Source of the DNA: Streptomyces sp. 7-21
Lineage (GTDB): Bacteria > Actinomycetota > Actinomycetes > Streptomycetales > Streptomycetaceae
Length of the DNA stretch: 64,000 nt
Assembly: GCF_016741785.1 (NCBI RefSeq)
Contig: NZ_JAERRL010000008.1
Location: 124,001 to 188,000 of the forward strand
Reading direction: 5' to 3'
The notes beneath the pieces are model-generated. The model did no database searches and was not told the origin of the DNA. It saw only the letters and a program-made list of their open reading frames with translations. How positions within the stretch are numbered: position 1 is the stretch's first letter; every line of letters starts with the position of its first letter. Position numbers and translations under genes: made by a program. This document shows, piece after piece, positions 56,223 to 64,000 of the stretch.

Positions 56223-57443
56223 ATGACGCCGCCACCGTCGTCTCCCCAGCATGGCGCGCGAAGGACCGTACTGGCGGGCGCGCGCGTGGTACGGCCCGGC
56301 GGCATCGACGAGGCGGGCCGGGTCGCCGTCGAGGGCGGCCGGCTCACCGCGGCCCTGCCGCAGGAACCGCACGGTACCGAGGTGGTCGACCTTACCGGGC
56401 ACTGGCTCGTGCCCGGCTTCGTGGACCTCCACGTCCACGGCGGCGGCGGGGCGTCGTTCTCCGCCGGATCGGCCGAGGAGGCGCTGACGGCCATCGCCAC
56501 GCACCGGCGCCACGGCACCACCACGATGCTGGCCTCCACGGTCACCGGCACGCTTCAGGACCTGGCGGCGCAGGCCGGGGTGCTCGCGGAGCTGGCGCGG
56601 CGCGGGGAGATCGCGGGCGTGCACTTCGAGGGCCCGTTCATCGCGCTGGGCCGCCACGGCGCGCACGACCCGGCGCTGCTGCGCCCGCCGGCCGCGGCCG
56701 ACGTGCGGCGGCTGCTGGCGGCGGCGGAGGGCTGGGCGCGGATGGTGACGCTGGCGCCGGAGCTGCCGGGCGGGCTGGCGGCGGTGCGGCTGCTGCGGGA
56801 CGAGGGCGTGATCCCGGCGGTCGGGCACACCGACGCCTCATACGACACGGCCCGGGAGGCGATCGAGGCCGGGGCGCGGGTGGCGACGCACCTGTTCAGC
56901 GCCATGCCGCCGCTGGCGCACCGGGCGCCCGGCCCGGTCGGCGCGCTGCTGGCGGACGAGCGGGTGACGGTGGAGCTGCTGAACGACGGCACGCACCTGC
57001 ACCCGGCCGTGCTCGGCATGGCCGTGCGGGCGGCGGGAGCGGACCGGGTGGCGTTCGTCACCGACGCGATGGGGGCGGCCGGCATGGGGGACGGCGACTA
57101 TCCGCTGGGGCCGCTGCGGGTGACGGTCTCCGGCGGCGTGGCGCGGGTCGCGGACGGTGACGGCGCGGGCGCGCTGGCGGGCTCGACGCTGACGATGGAC
57201 CGGGCGTTCCGGCGCGCGGTGACCGTGGACCGGATGCCGGTGACGGACGCGGTGCGGGCGGCGAGCCTGACCCCGGCACGGGTGCTGGGGGTGGACGACC
57301 GGGTGGGGTCGATCGAGGAGGGCAAGGACGCCGACCTGGTGGTACTCGACGCGGAGTTCCGGGTCGCCGGGGTGATGCGCAAGGGCGACTGGGTGGTCAG
57401 GCCGGGGGCGGACGCCCCGGCCGGGGTCAGCCACGTTCTCTGA
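56223..57443 (+). CDS. nagA: N-acetylglucosamine-6-phosphate deacetylase
   Basis: 406 residues. Metal-binding and catalytic parts are visible: GFVDLHVHGGGG, HFEGPFIALGRHGAHDP, AVGHTDASYDTAREAI, ATHLFSAMPP and VTDAMGAAGM. It turns GlcNAc-6-P into glucosamine-6-P and acetate. The GlcN-6-P product is the DasR inducer, so the gene is in a feedback loop with the dre site. MurQ makes its substrate. The start ATG has GGAGG about ten bases upstream. No nagK or nagB is next to it. Confidence 0.95.
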   Translation: MTPPPSSPQHGARRTVLAGARVVRPGGIDEAGRVAVEGGRLTAALPQEPHGTEVVDLTGHWLVPGFVDLHVHGGGGASFSAGSAEEALTAIATHRRHGTTTMLASTVTGTLQDLAAQAGVLAELARRGEIAGVHFEGPFIALGRHGAHDPALLRPPAAADVRRLLAAAEGWARMVTLAPELPGGLAAVRLLRDEGVIPAVGHTDASYDTAREAIEAGARVATHLFSAMPPLAHRAPGPVGALLADERVTVELLNDGTHLHPAVLGMAVRAAGADRVAFVTDAMGAAGMGDGDYPLGPLRVTVSGGVARVADGDGAGALAGSTLTMDRAFRRAVTVDRMPVTDAVRAASLTPARVLGVDDRVGSIEEGKDADLVVLDAEFRVAGVMRKGDWVVRPGADAPAGVSHVL

Positions 57444-58317
57444 TCGACAGCCGCTGGATGGCGATATCGCAGGAGTCGCCGCAGGTCAGCTGGATGGTGT
57501 TCGTCCCCTCGGTGAGGTCGACGTAGTTGTAGGTGTCATACCAGCTGCTCTCCCAGTCGCCGGTGCCGCCGTAGTCGCGGGTGTCGATGGCGTCGTCGCG
57601 GGGCGTGCCGTTGACGGAGAACGACATGGTCTGGCCGTCGGAGACGGTGGCGTACTCGGTGAACAGCTCGTAGCTGCCGCCCTCCGGCAGCTCGAAGGTC
57701 CAGGTGATGGTGGCGTCCTGGCGGCCCAGGATGGCGATGTAGGAGCCGTCCTCGGTGGAGGCGCCGGGCAGCTCGGACTCGATGGCGGCGCCGCCGGAGA
57801 GTTCGACGTCGGCGGGGCCGGCGGTGGGCAGTGCCTCGGGCTCCTCGGGCTCGTTCTCGTCGTCGTCGCCCTCGCTGCCTTCCGCGTTCTCCTCGTCCTC
57901 GGTGGCGGTGGGGGCGGGGGTCGGGTCGCCGCCGGCGGTCTCCTCCTCACCGCCGCTGCTGAAGAGGATGGCGGCGCCGACGCCGGCGACGACGGCGAGG
58001 ACGACGGCGATCGCGCCGATCAGCAGGCCGTTGCGGCGCGGCGGCTCGGGCGCGGCGCGGCGGGGACCGGCCGGGGCGGGCGCCGGGGCGCCGACCTGGG
58101 CCTCGGGCGCGGCGTAGCGGGCGTCCGGCTGCGGGCGGTAGCCCTGCTGGCCGCCGAAGGTGCGCTCGCCCACGGGCCGCACGTTGTGGTACGAGGCGGG
58201 GCCGCGGGAAGGGGACGCTGCCTGACCGGACGACTGTCCATCGGGCCGGTACAGGTAGCCGAACGGGTCGTCGTCGTTGTCGGGCGGCATGGCTCCGCCG
58301 TTGTTCCCGGCAGTCAT
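57427..58317 (-). CDS. Membrane-anchored carbohydrate-binding-module protein
   Basis: 296 residues. The cytoplasmic N-terminus is a disordered Pro/Gly/Gln-rich segment, one helix (LLIGAIAVVLAVVAGVGAA) follows near residue 98, then a Glu/Asp/Thr linker and a C-terminal beta-sandwich of about 130 residues with TWTFELPEGGSYELF and a CGDSC pair. The last part resembles a CBM6/CBM35 domain. It probably binds wall or external glycans on the outer membrane face. AAGGAG precedes the ATG. It overlaps nagA by 17 bp at the ends. Confidence 0.8.
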   Translation of the reverse strand: MTAGNNGGAMPPDNDDDPFGYLYRPDGQSSGQAASPSRGPASYHNVRPVGERTFGGQQGYRPQPDARYAAPEAQVGAPAPAPAGPRRAAPEPPRRNGLLIGAIAVVLAVVAGVGAAILFSSGGEEETAGGDPTPAPTATEDEENAEGSEGDDDENEPEEPEALPTAGPADVELSGGAAIESELPGASTEDGSYIAILGRQDATITWTFELPEGGSYELFTEYATVSDGQTMSFSVNGTPRDDAIDTRDYGGTGDWESSWYDTYNYVDLTEGTNTIQLTCGDSCDIAIQRLSIRERG

Positions 58318-58375
58318 CGACTCGCTCCTTCAGGGTGGGTACGGCCGCGAGCCTACCCCGTTCGGGGGACAGCCC

Positions 58376-59983
58376 TCAGCCAGCGCGGCGGCGCCCCTGG
58401 GACCGTGACCGCTTTTCTATGTACATGCGCTGGTCGGCGGACTCCAGGATCTCCTCAATGGTCATCCCGCAGGCCGCCCAGCCGATGCCGAAGCTGGCGC
58501 CGACGCGGACCGACCTGCCCTCGAAGCGGATCGGCGGGATGATCGCGTTGCGCAGCCTGACGGCCAGGTCGGAGGCTTCGGCGAGGCCGAGCCCGTCGGC
58601 CAGCACCACGAACTCGTCGCCGCCGAGCCGGGCCACCGTGTCGTTGTCCCGCACTCCCTGCTCCAGCCGGCGGGCGACCTCGACGAGCACGGCGTCGCCG
58701 CAGACGTGGCCGTACCGGTCGTTGATCGCCTTGAAGCCGTCGAGGTCGCAGAAGAGCACGGCCAGCCCCTTGCCGTCGCCGCCGGGCGCGTCGGGCGCGC
58801 GGACGTGCTCGTGGTGGTCGTACGGGAGCGGCGCGGCGCCGCCGAGCTGGCCGTAGGCGTCGGCCGGCCCGGCGCTGGCCGCGGCGGGCCCGATCCGTTG
58901 GCTCGGGGTGTCGCACAGGCGGCTGCGCAGCCGGGTGCGCAGCTCGGCGCTGTTGGGCAGGCCGGTGAGCGAGTCGTGGCTGGCGCGGTGGGCGAGGGCG
59001 AGTTCGTGGCGCTTGCGCTCCTCTATGTCCTCGACGTGGGTCAGCAGCACCCGGGGCCCGTCGGCGGCGTCGGCGACGACGGAGTTGCGCATGCTGACCC
59101 ACACATAGGAGCCGTCGCGGCGCAGCAGGCGCAGCTCGGCGCGGCCGCCTTCGGCGGGGGTGCGCAGCAGGACGGTGGTGTCCTCGGGGTGGACGAGGTC
59201 GGCGAAGCTGTAGCGGCGCAGCGCGGTGACGGAGCGGCCGAGGAGGCGGCACAGGGCGTCGTTGACGCGGATGAGGCGGCCGTGGTTCTCGCCGCCGACC
59301 TCGGCGATGGCCATGCCGCTGGGCGCGTACTCAAACGCCTGGCGGAAGCTCTCCTCGCTGGCGCGCAGCGCCTGCTGCTCCTGCTCGAGCCGGACGAGGG
59401 CGCGCTGCATGTTGCCGCGCAGCCGGGCGTTGCTGATGGCGATGGCGGCCTGGGAGGCGTACATCTGGAGCGCCTCGCGGCCCCAGGCGCCGGGGCGCTT
59501 GCCGTCGCGGGGCCGGTCCACCTCCAGCACGGCCAGCAGCTCGCCGTCGGAGGCGTACATGGGCGCGAAGAGGCGGTCCATGGGGTGCCACTCGTCGGGC
59601 GAGCGGGGCGCCGGGCCGGTGGTGTGCCACTGCGGGACGTCGTCGTGGTCGAGGACCCAGCCCTCGGTGTACGGGATGAAGCGGAGCTCTCCCCAGCGCT
59701 CGCCCATGGACAGTCTGCGCTCCCAGGACTCGCGGGAGCCGGTGCGTCCGGCGAGCGCGGCCTCGGCCCGTTCGCTGCCGGCGACGGCGGCGACGAGGAG
59801 ATCGCCGTCGGGGTTGACGAGATTGACGGTGGCGACCTCGAAGTCCAGCGCGGTCACGGCGCCGTCGGCGATGGCCTGAAGGGTGTCTGCCATGCTGCGA
59901 GCGGTGTTCAGCTGCGCGAGGACGCGGTGGAGCTCCCGCAGCGAGGCCAGTCGCACATAAGGCTCCGTCTCCGTTTCGATCAC
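58376..59983 (-). CDS. GAF-PAS-GGDEF diguanylate cyclase (CdgB-like)
   Basis: 535 residues. The GAF domain is about 20-185, the PAS about 205-320 (ending in VEDIEERKRHEL), and the GGDEF domain about 335-520. The active site RLGGDEFVVL is intact, and the inhibitory RxxD site RDND is five residues before it. A roughly 45-residue Pro/Gly-rich insertion, about residues 358-405, splits the first part of the GGDEF domain. It makes c-di-GMP, which binds BldD and delays development. The GTG at 59983 starts MIETETEPYVRL. A BldD-like site lies upstream. Confidence 0.93.
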   Translation of the reverse strand: MIETETEPYVRLASLRELHRVLAQLNTARSMADTLQAIADGAVTALDFEVATVNLVNPDGDLLVAAVAGSERAEAALAGRTGSRESWERRLSMGERWGELRFIPYTEGWVLDHDDVPQWHTTGPAPRSPDEWHPMDRLFAPMYASDGELLAVLEVDRPRDGKRPGAWGREALQMYASQAAIAISNARLRGNMQRALVRLEQEQQALRASEESFRQAFEYAPSGMAIAEVGGENHGRLIRVNDALCRLLGRSVTALRRYSFADLVHPEDTTVLLRTPAEGGRAELRLLRRDGSYVWVSMRNSVVADAADGPRVLLTHVEDIEERKRHELALAHRASHDSLTGLPNSAELRTRLRSRLCDTPSQRIGPAAASAGPADAYGQLGGAAPLPYDHHEHVRAPDAPGGDGKGLAVLFCDLDGFKAINDRYGHVCGDAVLVEVARRLEQGVRDNDTVARLGGDEFVVLADGLGLAEASDLAVRLRNAIIPPIRFEGRSVRVGASFGIGWAACGMTIEEILESADQRMYIEKRSRSQGRRRAG

Positions 59984-60013
59984 TCCCCCGGGCGCCCGAA
60001 TGCACGTGCAGAT

Positions 60014-60097
60014 GTACCTACAGGCCACTGAATCACACTCAGCTGCCTATTAGGTACACAGGGTCAGTAATTAATTGCCTACTGTGAGCTATGTCAC
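60014..60097. promoter_or_regulatory. AT-rich cdgB control region with BldD-like box
   Basis: GTGAGCTATGTCAC at 60084-60097 is a pseudo-palindrome of the GTGAC/GTCAC type bound by BldD. TGTACCTA (60013-60020) and TAGGTACA (60051-60058) form 8-bp inverted arms 30 bp apart. This is the most AT-rich stretch nearby and separates the cyclase from the flavin reductase gene. Confidence 0.6.
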
Positions 60098-60186
60098 ACT
60101 GCGAAAGGGCTCCGTCGCGGGACGTAGGACGCGGTGGGCGGCAGGGCTGGTTCCCCCGGCCGATGCGGCCCGCGGAAGGCTCCGGT

Positions 60187-60199
60187 TAGCGTTGCCGGT
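60187..60199 (+). promoter_or_regulatory. -10 element of a leaderless flavin reductase gene
   Basis: TAGCGT at 60187-60192 then 7 nt to the GTG at 60200. No ribosome-binding site. Confidence 0.5.
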
Positions 60200-60769
60200 G
60201 TGTCCGTCCCATCGCAGCATTCGCCAGCCCACCCGACCGCTCCCGTCGTCACGCATCCTGAAGGGGTGAGCGAGGAGGAGTTCCGGGCGGCCATGGCCCG
60301 CCTGGCCGCGGGCGTCGTGCTGGTCACGGCGCACGACGAGGAGGACGGGCCGCGCGGCGCCCCGGCGGGCATGACGGCGACGGCGTTTCTCTCGGTCTCG
60401 CTCGACCCGCCGCTGGTGATGGTCAGCGTGCGCACCGGGTCCCGCATGGACGAGCTGCTGGAGCGGCAGCCGCTGTGGGCGGCGTCCGTGCTCTCGGAGG
60501 AGCAGCGCACGATCGCCGGGCGCTTCGCCATGAAGGGGCGGCTCAGCGACCGGCTGCTGTTCCAGGAGGTGCCGCACGAGGTGGGGCCGGCCACGGGCGC
60601 GCCGCTGGTGAAGGGGGCGCTGGCCGCCGTGGAGTGCCGCACCGAGCAGCGGGTGCACGCCGGGGACCACACGCTGGTGGTGGGGCGGGTGCTCGGCGCC
60701 GGGCTGCCGCCCGTGCCGGGCGTCGGGCCGCTGCTGTACTACCGCGGCGCCTACCGGAAGCTCGGCTGA
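60200..60769 (+). CDS. Flavin reductase-like protein
   Basis: 189 residues of the flavin reductase (FMN-binding split barrel) family. LAAGVVLVTAHDEEDG, GAPAGMTATAFLSVSLDPP and SVLSEEQRTIAGRFAMKG are its conserved blocks. It supplies reduced FMN to a monooxygenase, but no oxygenase gene is adjacent. The GTG at 60200 is chosen from the TAGCGT element; a start further up at 60134 would add basic residues not typical of the family. Confidence 0.9.
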   Translation: MSVPSQHSPAHPTAPVVTHPEGVSEEEFRAAMARLAAGVVLVTAHDEEDGPRGAPAGMTATAFLSVSLDPPLVMVSVRTGSRMDELLERQPLWAASVLSEEQRTIAGRFAMKGRLSDRLLFQEVPHEVGPATGAPLVKGALAAVECRTEQRVHAGDHTLVVGRVLGAGLPPVPGVGPLLYYRGAYRKLG

Positions 60770-60773
60770 CCCC

Positions 60774-61229
60774 TCACCACTCGCCGCGGTCGCGGCGCAG
60801 CCGCTTGGTCTCCGAGCGCCGCTTCTTCTCCCGCAGCCGCCGCTCGCGGGCGCCCCGCGGCACGCCGCGCTTCCGCCGCGGGCGCGGCGGCGGCGCCGTC
60901 GCCTCGGCCAGCAGACTCGCCATCCGCACCCCGGCCGCCTCGCGGTTACGCCACTGCGAGCGGTGCTCGCTGGCCCGCACCGTCAGCACGCCGTCCGTCA
61001 GCCGCCCGGCGAGACGCTGGAGCGCCCGTTCCTTCCACTCCGGCGGCAGCGCCTGGGTGCGGGCGAGATCGAACCGCAGCTCCACCGCGCTGTCCGTGGT
61101 GTTGACGTGCTGCCCGCCCGGGCCGGAAGCGCGCGCGAAACGCCAGCGCAGCTCGCGCTCCGGCAGGGAGACCGAGCCGCGTATGACGAACCGGCCCTCG
61201 CGGCCGCCTGATACGGGCATGCCTGTCAT
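60774..61229 (-). CDS. arfB: Peptidyl-tRNA hydrolase ArfB (RF-1-like GGQ protein)
   Basis: About 151 residues. The release-factor motif ARASGPGGQHVNTTDSAVEL is present with the GGQ tripeptide, and the C-terminal tail is a long basic RRKRGVPRGARERRLREKK that enters the mRNA channel. It rescues stalled ribosomes by hydrolysing peptidyl-tRNA. The start could be the ATG at 61229 or the one at 61220; neither has a good ribosome site. It converges on the flavin reductase gene. Confidence 0.92.
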   Translation of the reverse strand: MTGMPVSGGREGRFVIRGSVSLPERELRWRFARASGPGGQHVNTTDSAVELRFDLARTQALPPEWKERALQRLAGRLTDGVLTVRASEHRSQWRNREAAGVRMASLLAEATAPPPRPRRKRGVPRGARERRLREKKRRSETKRLRRDRGEW

Positions 61230-61357
61230 GATCGGGGATCCCCGCCGGGAACGCACCCTGGTTTCCCCTGGAACCTCGCGGGGCCCTGACGTCGTTGGTG
61301 CCAGTGAAGGTAACGTCATCGCAAAGCGATCCAGAGCTTCATTAAGGGGAAATTCAC

Positions 61358-61933
61358 ATGGGTGTGAGCCTGGCCAAGGGCGGCAACGTCTCGCTGAGCA
61401 AGGAGGCTCCGGGTCTGACGGCTGTGACGGTCGGACTGGGCTGGGACGTGCGGACGACGACGGGCGCCGACTTCGACCTCGACGCGAGCGCCCTGGCCGT
61501 GGACGCCAGCGGCAAGATCATCTCCGACCAGCACTTCGTCTTCTACAACAACCTCACCTCCCCCGACGGCAGCATCCAGCACACCGGTGACAACCTCACC
61601 GGCGAGGGCGAGGGTGACGACGAGCAGATCAAGGTGAACCTGGCCGGTCTGCCGCCGGAGGTCGACAAGGTGGTCTTCCCCGTGTCGATCCACGACGCCG
61701 ACGCGCGTGGCCAGAACTTCGGCCAGGTGCGCAACGCGTTCATCCGCGTCGTGAACCAGAACGGCGACACCGAGATCGCCCGCTACGACCTCACCGAGGA
61801 CGCCTCCACCGAGACCGCCATGGTCTTCGGCGAGATCTACCGCCACGGCGCCGAGTGGAAGTTCCGCGCGGTGGGCCAGGGTTACGCCTCTGGCCTGGCG
61901 GGCATCGCCAAGGACTACGGCGTCAACGTCTGA
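61358..61933 (+). CDS. terD: TerD-family tellurium resistance/stress protein
   Basis: 191 residues with the conserved [15 protein letters not shown] start, [12 protein letters not shown] calcium-binding motif, and [20 protein letters not shown] end. TerD proteins bind calcium and act in tellurite and general stress responses; Streptomyces has several that affect development. AAGGGG lies eight bases before the ATG, and two terminators follow its stop, so it is a single-gene unit. Confidence 0.96.
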   Translation: MGVSLAKGGNVSLSKEAPGLTAVTVGLGWDVRTTTGADFDLDASALAVDASGKIISDQHFVFYNNLTSPDGSIQHTGDNLTGEGEGDDEQIKVNLAGLPPEVDKVVFPVSIHDADARGQNFGQVRNAFIRVVNQNGDTEIARYDLTEDASTETAMVFGEIYRHGAEWKFRAVGQGYASGLAGIAKDYGVNV

Positions 61934-61940
61934 AGCGCAC

Positions 61941-61999
61941 CGCTGACCCGGCGGTCAGCGCCCGGAGACCCCCCAGCGCGTCCGTACCGCGGGGGGTCT
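61941..61999 (+). terminator. Two terminator hairpins after terD
   Basis: First: CGCTGACC, CGGC, GGTCAGCG at 61941-61960. Second: AGACCCCCC and GGGGGGTCT at 61966-61974 and 61991-61999. The second is followed by TCGTC. Confidence 0.8.
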
Positions 62000-62046
62000 T
62001 CGTCATGTCCGGCCGCCGCGGCGGGCACCCGCTGCCGGCCGGAGGG

Positions 62047-63027
62047 TCAGCGGCGGGCCGCCCGCTGGAAGGTGCGGCGGTAGGCCAGCGGGGAGACGCC
62101 GATCGCGGCGTGCAGGTGCTGGCGCAGCGACGCGGCGGTCGCGAAGCCGACCCGCTCGGCGATCCGCTCCACCGGCAGGTCGCTCGACTCCAGCAGCTCC
62201 CGCGCCCGGCTGACCCGCTGCTGGATCAGCCACCGGCCCGGGCTGACCCCGGTCTCCTCCCGGAACCGGCGGGCGAACGTCCGCACGCTCATCCGGGCGT
62301 GCCCGGCCAGGTCGGCGAGGGTCAGCGGGGCGTCCAGCCGCTCCAGCGCCCACGCCCGCGTCGCCGCCGTGCCCGTGGCCGCCGGCTCCGGCACCGGCTG
62401 CTCGATGTACTGCGCCTGCCCGCCGTCGCGCCACGGCGGCACCACGCAGCGCCGCGCCACCCGGTTCGCGACCCGGCTGCCGTGGTCCCGCCGCACCAGA
62501 TGGAGACAGACATCCACGCCGGACGCGGCCCCCGCCGACGTCAGCACGTCGCCGTCGTCGACGAAGAGCACGTCCGCGTCGAGCCTGACGCGGGGGAACA
62601 GCTCCCGGAACCGGGCCGCCTCGCGCCAGTGCGTCGTGGCCGGGCGGCCGTCCAGCATCCCGGCCGCCGCCAGCACGAAGGCCCCGGTGCAGATCGACAC
62701 GGTGCGCGCGCCGGGCCGGATCGCCGCCAGGGCGTCCGCGACCGCCGCCGGCAGTCCGGGCGTCTCCGGCAGCGGCCCGTACGGCGGGATGACCACGGTG
62801 TCGGCGGTCCGGAGCGCCTCGGGCCCGTGACCGACGCTGATCGTGAAATCGCCGAGCGTGCGCACCGGACGGCCGTCGACCGTGCAGGTGGTGACCTGGT
62901 AGAGATCGCCGGCGGTGCCGAAGACGCGCAGCGGAATGCCGAGTTCGAACGGGTAGACCCCGTCCAGCGCCAGCACCACCACGCGGTGCCGGGCACGTGC
63001 GGGGGCGGGAGTCCGCGCGGCAGTCAT
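62047..63027 (-). CDS. GlxA/FtrA-type regulator (DJ-1/PfpI plus AraC HTH)
   Basis: 326 residues. The N-terminal DJ-1/PfpI domain is about residues 14-190 and has the nucleophile-elbow SICTGAFVLAAAGML; the C-terminal AraC HTH is about 225-320, with LTLADLAGHARMSVRTFARR. The protein is divergent from a quinone oxidoreductase gene across a TGGCA/TGCCA inverted repeat. It probably activates or represses that gene. TAGGAT lies 6 nt before its ATG, so the mRNA is likely leaderless. Confidence 0.92.
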   Translation of the reverse strand: MTAARTPAPARARHRVVVLALDGVYPFELGIPLRVFGTAGDLYQVTTCTVDGRPVRTLGDFTISVGHGPEALRTADTVVIPPYGPLPETPGLPAAVADALAAIRPGARTVSICTGAFVLAAAGMLDGRPATTHWREAARFRELFPRVRLDADVLFVDDGDVLTSAGAASGVDVCLHLVRRDHGSRVANRVARRCVVPPWRDGGQAQYIEQPVPEPAATGTAATRAWALERLDAPLTLADLAGHARMSVRTFARRFREETGVSPGRWLIQQRVSRARELLESSDLPVERIAERVGFATAASLRQHLHAAIGVSPLAYRRTFQRAARR

Positions 63028-63061
63028 GACAAGATCCTATCGGTCAATGGCATTCGTGCCA
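63028..63061. promoter_or_regulatory. GlxA promoter and divergent operator
   Basis: TAGGAT (63039-63034, minus strand) 6 nt before the ATG at 63027. The inverted repeat TGGCA-TTCG-TGCCA at 63048-63061 sits between the GlxA-type gene and the oxidoreductase and resembles TGGC-type half sites of AdpA-like regulators. Confidence 0.6.
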
Positions 63062-63098
63062 CTGCCGGTGGTGCGGAGGCCGGTGCACGCTAAGACGC

Positions 63099-64000
63099 AT
63101 GAACGACTCCACGCACACCCCCATGCGCGCCATCAGCCAGGACACCACCGGCGGTCCCGAGGTGCTGAAGGAAGTCCGGCTGGCGCGCCCGGTGCCCGGC
63201 CCTGGCGAGATCCTCGTCCGGGTGCGCGCGGCCGGCGTCAACCCGACGGACTGGAAGCACCGCGCCACGGGCGGCTTCCTCGGCGCGCCGCCGTTCGTGC
63301 TCGGCTGGGACGTCTCCGGCGAGGTCGAGCAGGTCGGCTACGGCGTCACCCTCCACAAGCCCGGTGACCAGGTCTTCGGCATGCTGCCGTACCCCTACGG
63401 CGTGGGCGCGCACGCCGAGTACGCCAAGGGACCGGCCCGCGCCTTCGTGCCCAAGCCGGAGAACCTCGACCACGTGCAGGCCGGCGCCCTGCCGCTCGCC
63501 GCGCTCACCGCCTGGCAGGCGCTGGTCGACACCGCGCACGTTGAGGCCGGGCAGCGGGTGGTGGTCCACGCAGCGGCGGGCGGGGTCGGGCACCTGGCGG
63601 TGCAGATCGCGAAGGCCCGCGGCGCACACGTGACCGGCACCGCGAGCGAGCCCAAGCACGACCTGCTGCGCCGGGTCGGCGCCGACGAGGTCATCGACTA
63701 CCGCACCACCGACGTCGCCGAGGCCGTCCGTGACGCCGACGTCGTGCTGGACCCGCTGGGCAGCGAGCACGCCGTCCGCTCACTGCGCAGCCTGCGGCCG
63801 GGCGGCATCCTGGTCTCCCTGCTGGCCGACCCGGAGGGGACGCTGGCCCGGGAGGCGGAACGGCGCGGGGTGCGGGCCCAGGTGATGCTGGTGGAGCACG
63901 ACCAGGCAGGTATGGCGGCCATCGCGGACCTGGCCGCCCAGGGCCGGCTGCACGCCGAGATCGCCGGCACCTACGAGCTGGCCGACGCCGCCAAGGCGCA
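63099..64000 (+). CDS. NADPH:quinone oxidoreductase-like MDR protein (3' truncated)
   Basis: At least 300 codons, open at the window end. It belongs to the medium-chain dehydrogenase/reductase superfamily without zinc: EILVRVRAAGVNPTDWKHR, the FVLGWDVSGEVEQVG core and the dinucleotide fold in HAAAGGVGHLAVQIAKA. The role is reduction of quinones or enones with NADPH. It is divergent from a GlxA-type regulator. No ribosome site is visible before the ATG at 63099; a second ATG nine codons in is possible. Confidence 0.9.
   Translation, partial: MNDSTHTPMRAISQDTTGGPEVLKEVRLARPVPGPGEILVRVRAAGVNPTDWKHRATGGFLGAPPFVLGWDVSGEVEQVGYGVTLHKPGDQVFGMLPYPYGVGAHAEYAKGPARAFVPKPENLDHVQAGALPLAALTAWQALVDTAHVEAGQRVVVHAAAGGVGHLAVQIAKARGAHVTGTASEPKHDLLRRVGADEVIDYRTTDVAEAVRDADVVLDPLGSEHAVRSLRSLRPGGILVSLLADPEGTLAREAERRGVRAQVMLVEHDQAGMAAIADLAAQGRLHAEIAGTYELADAAKA

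Overview
The window is chromosomal DNA of a Streptomyces-type actinomycete. Its base composition is very GC-rich, with G or C in nearly every third codon position. It carries the futalosine menaquinone genes, XRE/DUF5753 and DUF397 family genes, BldD-, DasR- and HrcA-type control sites, a CdgB-like diguanylate cyclase, and DUF3027, DUF3263 and DUF2530 family genes. I see no insertion sequence, prophage, CRISPR array, tRNA or rRNA. Most of it reads as conserved core chromosome; from memory, the stretch from murQ to terD resembles the groEL2-terD neighbourhood of S. coelicolor.

Layout. 1-9.3 kb: an XRE/DUF5753 regulator tail, a DrrAB-like ABC exporter with a divergent TetR gene, an unrecognised protein whose frame runs into its neighbour, an aldo/keto reductase, and an MFS exporter with a coupled 29-residue membrane peptide and a MarR regulator. 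9.4-16.8 kb: an RHH protein, DUF2530, an aldo/keto reductase/TetR pair with palindromic operators, an SDR, a sacsin/Hsp90-like ATPase and DUF3027. 16.8-25 kb: MFS, DUF2771-like lipoprotein, mqnB-mqnD, gdhA, cold-shock protein, HAD hydrolase and unknowns. 25-32.6 kb: membrane proteins, then a phosphate block of a PHO-box-controlled response regulator without its phosphorylatable Asp, followed by pstSCAB. 32.6-43.5 kb: XRE regulator, helicase-associated protein, APH-like kinase, HD hydrolase, HelD/HelR-like protein, XPB helicase and an MFS exporter. 43.5-48.6 kb: DUF4031 pair, RpiR regulator with murQ, groEL under two CIRCE elements, and a cold-shock gene. 48.6-54.8 kb: a SAM-riboswitch-controlled thrC/sulfur-carrier operon, then divergent gpgS, otsA and otsB. 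54.7-64 kb: DUF3263, a sugar-binding lipoprotein and divergent nagA around a DasR site, a carbohydrate-binding membrane protein, a CdgB-like cyclase, flavin reductase, arfB, terD, and a GlxA-type regulator divergent from a quinone oxidoreductase cut by the window end.

Themes. Amino-sugar and cell-wall recycling (rpiR-murQ, nagA, sugar-binding protein) and compatible-solute synthesis (gpgS, otsA, otsB) sit close together. At least twelve genes lack a Shine-Dalgarno sequence and instead have a TANNNT -10 element 6-8 nt before the start codon, the layout expected of leaderless mRNAs. The best regulatory finds are the SAM-I riboswitch on a threonine synthase/sulfur-carrier operon, the PHO box in front of a phosphorylation-dead OmpR-type regulator, the tandem CIRCE elements, the DasR site, and the hairpin between pstS and pstC. 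I did not find an obvious new defence system. The least explained items are the protein at 3489, the 29-residue MFS-coupled peptide, the 13-bp tandem repeats at 18264 and the unknown gene at 23919.
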